Source of the DNA: Acutalibacter sp. 1XD8-33
Lineage (GTDB): Bacteria > Bacillota > Clostridia > Oscillospirales > Acutalibacteraceae
Assembly: GCF_003612555.1 (NCBI RefSeq)
Contig: NZ_RAZF01000023.1
Span: forward strand, 1 to 44,387
Length of the DNA stretch: 44,387 bases
Reading direction: 5' to 3'
Shown here: positions 1-5,996 of the stretch, one piece after another
Numbering within the stretch: the first letter of the stretch is position 1
How the letters are laid out: the number at the start of each line of letters is the position of its first letter
Notes under the pieces: generated by a model
What the model saw: only the letters and a program-made list of their open reading frames with translations
What the model was told of the DNA's origin: nothing
Databases searched by the model: none
Position numbers and translations under genes: made by a program

Positions 1-1259
1 GCCGCCACCTGCCCGTTGAGCCAGATATTGCCGGTGTCCAGGATGTTGTCGATGAGCCGCCGGTTCATGGGCTTGTCCAGCTTGCTCCAGAAGGTGCGGA
101 TGAAGGTGTTCCCCACCCAGTCGAACATCCGGGAGATGGGGATGAACTGGTCCTTCACGTCCGTGTTGGCCGGGTAGCAGGCGGTGTAGTTGCCCTTGGC
201 CGTCCAGCCCATGCCCATGAAGTTGATGGCCGTCACCACGCCCCAGCTGCCCGCGATGAGGTTCACCTGCTCCCATGTCAGATTCACCTCCGTTCCGTCC
301 TCCAGGCAGCAGGTATCCATCTTGAGGTTTTTGTTGGACGGGCTCTCATACGGGCACCCGCCATTCGCCGTGTCCACAGAGGCCATGAGCCCGGCCAGCT
401 GGGTGGAGAGGTGGAACTGATAGTCTCCCAGCCGCACCTGGGGCCAGCAGACGATCTGGTTCACGTCTACGAAATTGTTCTTGTTCTTGTAGGCCGTCAG
501 CTGGCTGTATTCCGTGACGCCCTCTTCGGTGCAGTCCGCGTCAATGAGGCATTTCGCCCCGAACAGACCGTTGATCCCCGCCGCCTTTGTGGCCAGGATG
601 GCGGCCGCCACCGTGTCCTGGGACCAGCCGGGGGCCAGCAGCAGGTCGGGGATCACGCCCACGGCGGTCATGCAGGCATCCACCTGACTGATGCCCATGA
701 TGACGTCCGGGGTGGTCACCGCGCCGGGATCCACCTGGGCGGCTTCCACGGTCAGGGTGGCGGCGGAATAGGCCGGGCTGTCCTCCAGCAGCTCAATGAC
801 GCAGGCGTCCTTGTCCTCGTCATAGAACAGGGTGTAGTCCTCATCCTCCTGGAACTGGGCCGCGCTTTCGCCCTCGCCGCTGGTCACCTTGAGCCCGGTC
901 CGGATGGTCTCCAGAGGCAGGGTGATCCGATGCTCGATGGGATTGTGGCTCCCGGATTTCGCCGGCTTCTTCATGTCCCCGTCGCCGGGATCCAACACAT
1001 TGCAGAAGATCGCAGGCTGGGCCCCGAACAGCTGGAAGTGGCTGTACATGGCCTCGCAGAGGGTGTACTTCTTCCAGTCGTAGCTGAAGCCCAGTTTCTC
1101 CACCGCCTCGTCCCAGCTGGTGCAGAGGACGGGGTAATTGGGCTTTGCCGCCGTGTGGACGGGGGCGGTTCCCACAAAATAGGGGATCCCGCTGTCCGCC
1201 ACCACGGGGATGCTCACCGCCGTTGCTTTTTCATATACGTGTACGCCCAGATTCGGCAT
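1..1259 (-). CDS. Phage tail sheath protein (partial, 3' end outside window)
   Basis: The first residues read MPNLGVHVYEKATAVSIPVV, and the 419 residues seen match the general layout of Myoviridae (contractile tail) sheath proteins: a short N-terminal segment, then a long mixed alpha/beta body. Sheath subunits polymerise around the tail tube and contract at infection. The ATG lies 3 bases past the stop of the next upstream gene, so the two are in one operon. The reading frame is open throughout, unlike several neighbours. The C-terminal domain that contacts the tube lies beyond the left edge. Family recognition is from overall sequence memory; a related contractile-injection sheath is the main alternative. 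Confidence 0.8.
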   Translation of the reverse strand, partial: MPNLGVHVYEKATAVSIPVVADSGIPYFVGTAPVHTAAKPNYPVLCTSWDEAVEKLGFSYDWKKYTLCEAMYSHFQLFGAQPAIFCNVLDPGDGDMKKPAKSGSHNPIEHRITLPLETIRTGLKVTSGEGESAAQFQEDEDYTLFYDEDKDACVIELLEDSPAYSAATLTVEAAQVDPGAVTTPDVIMGISQVDACMTAVGVIPDLLLAPGWSQDTVAAAILATKAAGINGLFGAKCLIDADCTEEGVTEYSQLTAYKNKNNFVDVNQIVCWPQVRLGDYQFHLSTQLAGLMASVDTANGGCPYESPSNKNLKMDTCCLEDGTEVNLTWEQVNLIAGSWGVVTAINFMGMGWTAKGNYTACYPANTDVKDQFIPISRMFDWVGNTFIRTFWSKLDKPMNRRLIDNILDTGNIWLNGQVA

Positions 1260-1262
1260 AGC

Positions 1263-1637
1263 TTATTCCTCCTTTACGTATTTCTCGTACTCGGGCCGGA
1301 CCTTCTCCTGGGCTGCCTCCACGAGCTCACGGCTGAGCTTCTGGAAGTTGGCATAGTGGGCCGTTCCGGGCTCCTTGACCTTAAGTCTGGCCACGGCCAG
1401 GGACTCGCCAGGAACCAGCAGAGTCTTGACCAGGGGGTGTTTTTCCACCACTTCGGCGTTTTCCTTGAGAATGGCCTCCCGCTCCCCCCGAAACACCTGC
1501 CCCGTATGCAGATACCCCTTGATATTGGGCCCGATGTAGCAGTAGATCTTATTGCTCTTGCGGGACGTAGTGTCCGCCTTCGCAGCGGTGGTTTTCCGGG
1601 CCGGTACTGCGGATGTTGCTGCAGCCTTGCTTGCCAT
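1263..1637 (-). CDS. Small phage structural-region protein, function unknown
   Basis: 124 residues. The N-terminus is Ala/Lys/Thr-rich and low-complexity (about residues 1-30). It is followed by a folded-looking segment containing KIYCYIGPNIKGYLHTGQVF and a charged helical tail ending EYEKYVKEE. The start follows a GGAGGT ribosome binding site. The gene lies directly upstream of the sheath gene with a 3-base gap, so the products are probably co-translated. Position between a tail-completion-like gene and the sheath suggests a neck or tail-assembly role, but that is inferred from gene order only. I do not recognise a named family. Confidence 0.65.
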   Translation of the reverse strand: MASKAAATSAVPARKTTAAKADTTSRKSNKIYCYIGPNIKGYLHTGQVFRGEREAILKENAEVVEKHPLVKTLLVPGESLAVARLKVKEPGTAHYANFQKLSRELVEAAQEKVRPEYEKYVKEE

Positions 1638-1676
1638 ATAATACCTCCAATTTTACCGAGGGCAGCGACCAGGTAG

Positions 1677-2123
1677 TCACCATTTCCCCGGCATAAAATG
1701 GCGGAGCTGCCTATCGTAGATGGGATAGTCAGCTCCCGCTTTCATGTCCAGTCTGAATTGCTTGCAGATGCTCCTCTGCCGCCACAGGGCCAGCCGCACA
1801 CGCTCGATGAGCCCCAGCAGGGCCAGCGGCCCCTCCTGGCTATTTGGGTGAGAGACCCCGAATACGGTGCGCACCACCGCCTTGCTGACGGGTTCTGTTT
1901 TCCCCTCCGGCCACACGTCGTTGGCGGTAATGACCTGATGGAGGATGAACGGCGCTTTCTTCTCCGCCTCCTGAAAGTCCGGCAGGCCCATAGAGTACAC
2001 TTCGGGGGGCCGGGGCGGGGGCTGGGCCTCATCGTCCTCCTGCATCTCCACCGGCAGGAGCAGGTCCTTCACTGCCTCCCGCGTGAAATCACATAGAGCG
2101 TCCAGCAAATTCTGCTTGGTCAT
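1677..2123 (-). pseudogene. Tail-completion-like phage protein, probably frameshifted near its C-terminus
   Basis: 148 residues beginning MTKQNLLDALCDFTREAVKD, with a proline-rich stretch near residue 35 and a helical region with ALLGLIERVRLALWRQR. It resembles small head-tail connector or tail-terminator proteins placed just before sheath genes in clostridial phages. The frame ends HFMPGKW-stop. The +1 frame over the same bases (about 1640-1700) reads FYAGEMVTTWSLPSVKLEV, which looks like the natural C-terminus of this family. A single base lost near 1697 would explain it. The frameshift rests on my memory of the family C-terminus. It could also be a genuine alternative end. Confidence 0.55.
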
Positions 2124-2148
2124 TCAGGTTTCTTTCACCTCTTTCAAG

Positions 2149-2192
2149 GTTTCCCAAAAGGAAACTTGGAGAGCTGGCCGAAGGACAGCTCT
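2149..2192. repeat. Palindromic mini-element with two hairpins
   Basis: Two consecutive inverted repeats: GTTTCC (2149-2154) with GGAAAC (2160-2165), and AGAGCTG (2170-2176) with CAGCTCT (2186-2192). The second arm reaches the stop codon of the scaffold-like gene. The two-hairpin layout recalls the other palindromic elements at 2666-2712, 4367-4408, 7391-7472 and 7982-8045. It could act as a terminator-like structure, but no T-run follows. Confidence 0.45.
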
Positions 2193-2608
2193 TAGCCTCC
2201 CCAGCCGTTGAGCAGCCGAACCACCTCGTGGTGATACCGCTCCATGTATTTCTCTGCCGCCTGCTCCCCCAGCTTCTCCTTCCCCTCGTCCTTACCCAGC
2301 ATTCCCGGCACCGAACCGCCCATGATCTCGCGGATGGAGCTTCCGCCGCTGGGGGACCTGCCCCCGTCCCGTTCAAAGATGCCCACATGGCCAGACCCCA
2401 TCCGGGCCACAAACGCGTGCTCGAACAGGGTCTTGCCCTCAGCGATGAATTTGTCCGGCTCCATGCCCAACTCCCGGCACAGGGTGGTGATCTCCGCGCT
2501 GCGCTGGCGCTCCGCCTGCAGGGCTTCATCCACCAGCTGGCGGGTGTTCTCCGGGGAAGCAGGTTCGCCGCCCGAATTGCTTTTCTGCCCATACTTACAT
2601 ACCTCCAA
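2192..2608 (-). pseudogene. Scaffold/protease C-terminal-like phage protein remnant
   Basis: The frame contains PENTRQLVDEALQAERQRSA followed by EITTLCRELGMEPDKFI, a pattern typical of the helical scaffold tail attached to prohead protease genes in clostridial phages. The only start in this frame is a TTG at 2608 that overlaps the end of the protease gene. An ATG at 2592 with a GGAGG site lies in a different frame, so an indel near the start is likely. The 3' end runs into a palindromic element. Only about 70 bases separate it from the next gene, leaving no room for the major capsid gene expected here. Whether it is still translated is unclear. Confidence 0.5.
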
Positions 2609-3152
2609 TGATATTTTTGTTTATTTGCAACTGTTGCTCATACACGGAAAGTGGAGCGGTCAACGTTGCCCTGCGGGCAAGTTGCGGAGTTTCCCCCGAT
2701 GGGGAAAACTCCGGGCCATCCCAGTCCCGGCCTACACCCACAGTGGAATCAGCCGGAATGCTTACGATGCTGATCTCAAAGGGCTGCCACATCTTCATGA
2801 TGCGGCAGGGCCCGGTAAACCTGCCGTCCTCGGACTTCTTTCCGGCCCGGACGTCCTCGGATTCCTTCATGTTCACCATGTAGCCCACGGACATGCCCTT
2901 GAGGGAGCCGGATTTGACCTTTTTGTAGATGGCGTCGGACTCAGCATCCTCGTCAAACTCCACCTCCGCCTGGCCCCGGCCATTTTCCACCCAGGCGCGA
3001 GTGATTTTGCCAATCACCTTGCGCCCCTCTCCTTCCTCTGCCCGGATGGCCGAAACCATCCTGTCCCTCCGATATTGGCCAGGGGCCAAATCGCAACTGT
3101 TACCGTTTTCCGCTTCTGCCGCCCTCATCATCTGCTTTGCCATCGCTATCAC
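2595..3152 (-). pseudogene. HK97-type prohead protease (peptidase U35-like), degraded
   Basis: The core KVKSGSLKGMSVGY (about residues 78-91) and WQPFEISIVSIPADSTVGVG (about 121-140) are hallmarks of HK97 prohead proteases, which cleave scaffold during capsid maturation. The S in GMSVGY is the expected nucleophile. The N-terminal part, which normally carries a catalytic His in an NHD-type motif, is replaced by a short unrelated stretch (about residues 18-42), and the whole 185-residue frame contains no histidine. The last 40 residues derive from a palindromic element (2666-2712). I infer an inactive remnant. The start, ATG at 3152 or at 3143 (MAKQMM), lies inside the 3' part of the portal gene. 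Confidence 0.7.
2666..2712. repeat. Palindromic mini-element, copy in protease gene
   Basis: TTGCCC (2666-2671) pairs with GGGCAA (2675-2680) across TGC. GGAGTTTCCCCC (2686-2697) pairs with GGGGAAAACTCC (2701-2712) across GAT with one mismatch. The reverse complement shows the same two hairpins, in the same order and with a similar linker, as the copy at 4367-4408. It is translated as a Pro/Arg-rich C-terminal tail of the protease frame. Confidence 0.7.
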
Positions 3153-4347
3153 CTCCCCCCGTTACCGGCGCAGGCTCGCCACCCTGCTGGCCGAAAATCA
3201 TGCTGCTTAAATCCAGCCCGTGGACCTCCTGGGCATATTCCAACACCTCCGCGATATCGTCTATCTGTTCCCGCCAGTCCTTGCCGTTTTCGGCGGCAAT
3301 CTGCTTAAAGGTCTTTTGTCCGGTCTTTAGGGCCGTCATAACAGCGGTTGCCTCTTTTGCCGGATCGATCTACGGTTTGGGCGGCTTTACCCACTTATGG
3401 GTGAAGTACGCCTCTTTCTGGTTCCAGAAATCCGGCATTGAGAGCTTCCCGGCCAGCACCGCCGAAATCAAAAAGCTCTCGTATATTTCGTCTATGACCT
3501 CCACCAGCAGCTCTACCTCGTCGGCATAAGTCATGCCGTCCTCGATAAGATTCTGCCGGGTGGAGCTATAGGTGCTGCCGCTCATGTCGCGAGCCACTGC
3601 CTCATAGCTTACCCCCTGGCCGGAGGACACCAGCCGCTGGAGCAGCTTAACGTAAGCAGCGGCGTCCGTGGCCTGACCCTGGGGGTTGATCATATCCACC
3701 TCGTCCCCGGCCTCCAGCTCGTTCACCATGCCGGGGGTGAACATCCGTCGGTCATAGCCTTTACCGTTTGTACCGGTGCGGCCCCGGCCCAAATTGGGAT
3801 TGATTTTCTTGATAAACAGCGCCACACAGGCCAGAATCCGCTGCTTGGTATCCTCCGCCACCATAAATTCATTGGCGTCCCTTATGCGGGTCAAGGTCTG
3901 GCTCATGTCGCTCATCTCCCGCAGCTGGGAGGGCCTACGCTTGGAAAAGTAGAAGATAACGTCCTTCGCGTCCACACACACCGGCTCCGGGGACGTGATG
4001 CCGTCAATGGAATACTGCCGGAACCAGTAGCCCACCGGCTTATTGTATGGGGTATACTCAATGCCCCCGCCCGCCACGTTGCGGACGAAGGCCCCTATCA
4101 CCCCACCCAGCATATCCGAGTTGCGCTCCAGGTCCCGGGCTCTGGCCCGTACCGTATCCCGGCTGTAGCGGTCGGTCTGTTCCGCGCTGGCATTGACGGC
4201 CCGCCAGTTCGCGTTCAAGCGGGAATCGTCCCCCGCGTCGTAATGCCGGAGCGCATCCCGCCAGGCCTGCCGGGAGACTTGCCGCAGGCAACGTCTTAGC
4301 CCCTGCTGGGGGCTGAACCAGCTTACAACTTGGTCGATTATGTTCAT
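3100..4347 (-). pseudogene. Lambda-family phage portal protein, interrupted
   Basis: The portal forms the dodecameric DNA entry ring at the capsid vertex. Recognisable blocks are RDLERNSDMLGGVIGAFVRN (about residues 75-94), YNKPVGYWFRQYSIDG, KDVIFYFSKRRPSQLREMSD, SGQGVSYEAVARDMSGSTYS and MPDFWNQKEAYF. Two lesions are visible. VAGGGIEYTP is joined directly to YNKPVGYW, skipping roughly 100 residues normally present. A TAG at 3370-3372 follows KPPKP; the open frame continues beyond it as IDPAKEATAVMTALKTGQKT to 3100, so a Trp codon (TGG to TAG) is the simplest explanation. The ATG at 4347 is preceded by an AAGGATGGTGAT-type site. Length comparison is from family memory. Confidence 0.8.
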
Positions 4348-4366
4348 ATTGATCACCATCCTTATG

Positions 4367-4408
4367 GAGTTTTCCGCAGAAAAACTCGTTGACTTGCCCG
4401 CAGGGCAA
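4367..4408. repeat. Palindromic mini-element upstream of the portal gene
   Basis: GAGTTTT (4367-4373) pairs with AAAACTC (4381-4387), then GTTGAC, then TTGCCC (4394-4399) with GGGCAA (4403-4408). It is the reverse-complement counterpart of the 2666-2712 copy. It lies between the portal start and the hicA promoter. Confidence 0.65.
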
Positions 4409-4442
4409 CGGCATAATCACCACAACTTTTTTCGGAAAAGGA

Positions 4443-4471
4443 TTGGCAATACGTGTTATACGTGTTATAAT
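4443..4471 (+). promoter_or_regulatory. hicAB promoter with tandem repeat in the spacer
   Basis: TTGGCA (4443-4448) and TATAAT (4466-4471) are separated by exactly 17 bases, near the sigma-A consensus. The spacer and -10 carry a tandem 9-base repeat, ACGTGTTAT at 4451-4459 and 4460-4468, a plausible operator for the HicB antitoxin. AGGAGG follows at 4481-4486. Confidence 0.7.
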
Positions 4472-4493
4472 ACTCTTGCAAGGAGGGAAGAAC

Positions 4494-4676
4494 AGGAAAG
4501 ACAAAGACCTGCTGAAACTTCGGAAGGGAAACGGCTGGGAAGTGGTCAGGATACACGGCAGCCACCATGTTCTTCAAAAGGGAGAGGACACCACCGTGCT
4601 TCCCATTCACGGCAAGGATGTTCCTACCGGCTTGCTAAACAAAATACGAAAGGACACGGGGCTCAAAAACACATAA
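4494..4676 (+). CDS. hicA: HicA-type mRNA interferase toxin, start codon apparently AGG
   Basis: The 60 codons after the ribosome binding site contain KLRKGNGWEVVRIHGSHHVL and PIHGKDVPTGLLNKI, the HicA dsRBD-like fold with the catalytic His in GSHH. HicA cleaves mRNA and is neutralised by HicB. AGGAGG (4481-4486) is seven bases from 4494, where ATG would be expected, but the codon there is AGG. No other start codon lies between the predicted transcription start (near 4478) and the conserved region. An in-frame TTG at 4476 and ATG at 4389 lie upstream of that point. The toxin may therefore be silenced, or poorly started from a non-standard codon. Confidence 0.75.
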   Translation, partial: RKDKDLLKLRKGNGWEVVRIHGSHHVLQKGEDTTVLPIHGKDVPTGLLNKIRKDTGLKNT

Positions 4677-4709
4677 ATGTGTGCCCCCTCCTTTAAGGAG
4701 GCATCTCGT

Positions 4710-5087
4710 ATGATGTTTGTCTATCCCGCCATTTTCCATCAGGAAGGTAACGCCTATTGGGTGGAGTTCCCCGACCTGCCCGGCTGTCAGAGCTTTGGCG
4801 ACGCTCTCCCTGAGACGATGGCCGAGGCTCAGGAGGCGTTGGCCGCTTATGTGCTCACTCTGCTGGAGCAGGGCAAGCCCTTAGCCCAACCCTCAGACAT
4901 TGGGGCCATCTCCCCGGAGGACGGCTTCACCTCCCTGGTGGCCTGCACCATCGACCAGTACAAGGAGACCCGAGCCGTGAAAAAGACCCTCACCATTCCC
5001 TCCTGGCTCAACGACCGGGCTACGGCCATGGGAGTCAACTTCTCCCAAGTCCTGCAGGAAGCTCTTATCACAAAAATTCAGGCGTAA
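4710..5087 (+). CDS. hicB: HicB-family antitoxin
   Basis: About 125 residues. The N-terminal partial RNase H-like fold is recognisable from YPAIFHQEGNAYWVEFPDLP, GCQSFGDALPETMAEAQEAL and the following helix. The C-terminal segment WLNDRATAMGVNFSQVLQEA is a ribbon-helix-helix DNA-binding region. HicB blocks HicA and represses the shared promoter. AAGGAGG (4695-4701) places the start at the first of two adjacent ATGs (4710 or 4713). It begins 34 bases after hicA and ends 4 bases before a strong terminator. The gene looks intact. Confidence 0.85.
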   Translation: MMFVYPAIFHQEGNAYWVEFPDLPGCQSFGDALPETMAEAQEALAAYVLTLLEQGKPLAQPSDIGAISPEDGFTSLVACTIDQYKETRAVKKTLTIPSWLNDRATAMGVNFSQVLQEALITKIQA

Positions 5088-5090
5088 GCA

Positions 5091-5125
5091 AGAGCCGGGC
5101 AGCTACAAGCTGTCCGGCTCTTTAT
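5091..5125 (+). terminator. Terminator after hicAB
   Basis: A 14-base stem, 5091-5104 with 5108-5121 (one mismatch), has a 3-base ACA loop and is followed by TTT. It ends the hicAB transcript. It may also work on the minus strand for the adjacent phage remnant. Confidence 0.8.
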
Positions 5126-5127
5126 CT

Positions 5128-5376
5128 TCCCTCAAAAAATGCCACGCAAGTGTGCGGCAGGAGACAGCTTCCGTCCTCTCCCGCAATCTGCGCGGCCAGT
5201 TCGCCCCGCATCTGCCGCAGGAGCCCCAGGTGGCCGGGAGCACACCGTCCTTTGTCAGCTGCTGGATGTGCCGGTCGGTCACGCCGAACAGCTTTGCAAT
5301 GGTGCGGGCCTCTTTTGCCCCGCAGGCGGTGCCCGGGGTCTGTAGTACCTTGGACCGGGGGGCGGGTATAAGCCAT
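5128..5376 (-). pseudogene. Small terminase / DNA-packaging HTH remnant
   Basis: One frame reads ARTIAKLFGVTDRHIQQLTK followed by DGVLP, the winged-helix N-terminus of Nu1-like phage terminase small subunits, which bind pac/cos DNA. After that the frame becomes Cys/Arg/Trp-rich and unlike the family. The ATG at 5376 (MAYTRPP) is in another frame. At least two frame changes are needed to build a protein. No large terminase gene follows before the portal; hicAB occupies that position on the other strand. Confidence 0.5.
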
Positions 5377-5411
5377 AAAAATAGCACAGCTACCACATGG
5401 ATAGCTGTGCT
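5376..5411 (-). terminator. Terminator on the minus strand
   Basis: AGCACAGCTA (5383-5392) pairs perfectly with TAGCTGTGCT (5402-5411). On the minus strand the hairpin is followed by a run of five T (5377-5381). It would stop transcription coming from the primase gene. Confidence 0.7.
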
Positions 5412-5683
5412 GAATGCCAGCTCAGGCAAGGATGAGGCCAGAGACTGACGTTGTATGCTTTGTGCTTTACGCTGATGAAATCAACGCAAAGCAATCTAAA
5501 AAGGAATGAGAGCCGCCCCATCTATCGGCCCTAGTATTCATTATATCGTGTGTTTCGAGTGATTGGTGTGATTCGTGTGAAAAGTGAGGAAATATTTTCA
5601 ATTTTTCCAGAGGCTGTAATAACGGTACTTCACGGAGTCCACCGAATTTTGATTCCTCCGATTGCAAAAGTTATTTTTGGGGT

Positions 5684-5994
5684 GTTCCCACCAATTTCCA
5701 AGCCAAGTGGGAACATGATTTTTCCTTGATATTACTGGGGTTGCAGGGTTGCTTTCGGGGTGTTCCCACCAACTTGAAAACATACCCCTGTTTTTTCAAT
5801 TTTTGCAAAATTACAAGGAAATCCATGTAGATTTTGCATTTTTGCGTTTTTGGTAGATTGGTATGGTTTTGGTGGGAACAGTGGGAACAGTGGGAACAGT
5901 ACATCAAGAAACCGCATAAATACTGGCTTTGTGAAATGCTTGCGGTGTTCCCACTCCTGTTCCCACTTTCCACAACGATGTGGAAGGTGGGAAC
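5684..5994. repeat. Cluster of nine GTTCCCAC motifs, iteron-like
   Basis: GTTCCCAC or its complement GTGGGAAC occurs at 5684, 5707, 5762, 5872, 5881, 5890, 5947, 5959 and 5987. The three central copies form a tandem array with a 9-base period. The copies at 5959-5973 and 5980-5994 sit in a 15-base inverted repeat (14 of 15 matching) around AACGAT, right after the primase stop codon. The surrounding sequence is AT-rich with no convincing gene (about 5420-5990). Possible roles are a replication origin for the phage primase-helicase, an operator array, or a relic of a Val-Pro-Thr-repeat coding region (GTT CCC ACT). Confidence 0.6.
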
Positions 5995-5996
5995 AC

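Noticed and set aside
411-1676. Long plus-strand open frame (421 codons) opposite the tail sheath and small structural genes
   Set aside because: Shadow of GC-rich coding DNA. No ribosome binding site, His/Gly/Leu-biased composition, and the minus-strand frames match phage families.
2244-3308. Long plus-strand open frame opposite protease and scaffold remnants
   Set aside because: Composition is proline/serine/arginine-rich with no domain, and the minus strand carries recognisable phage motifs.
3370-3372. Stop-codon reassignment (TAG recoding) in the prophage
   Set aside because: Only one in-frame TAG was noticed, no suppressor tRNA is visible, and the gene also appears to carry a large deletion; simple decay fits better. 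Kept as a finding to verify.
5684-5994. Possible CRISPR array
   Set aside because: The repeated unit is only 8-9 bases, with irregular spacing and both orientations; there are no 25-40 base repeats with equal spacers.
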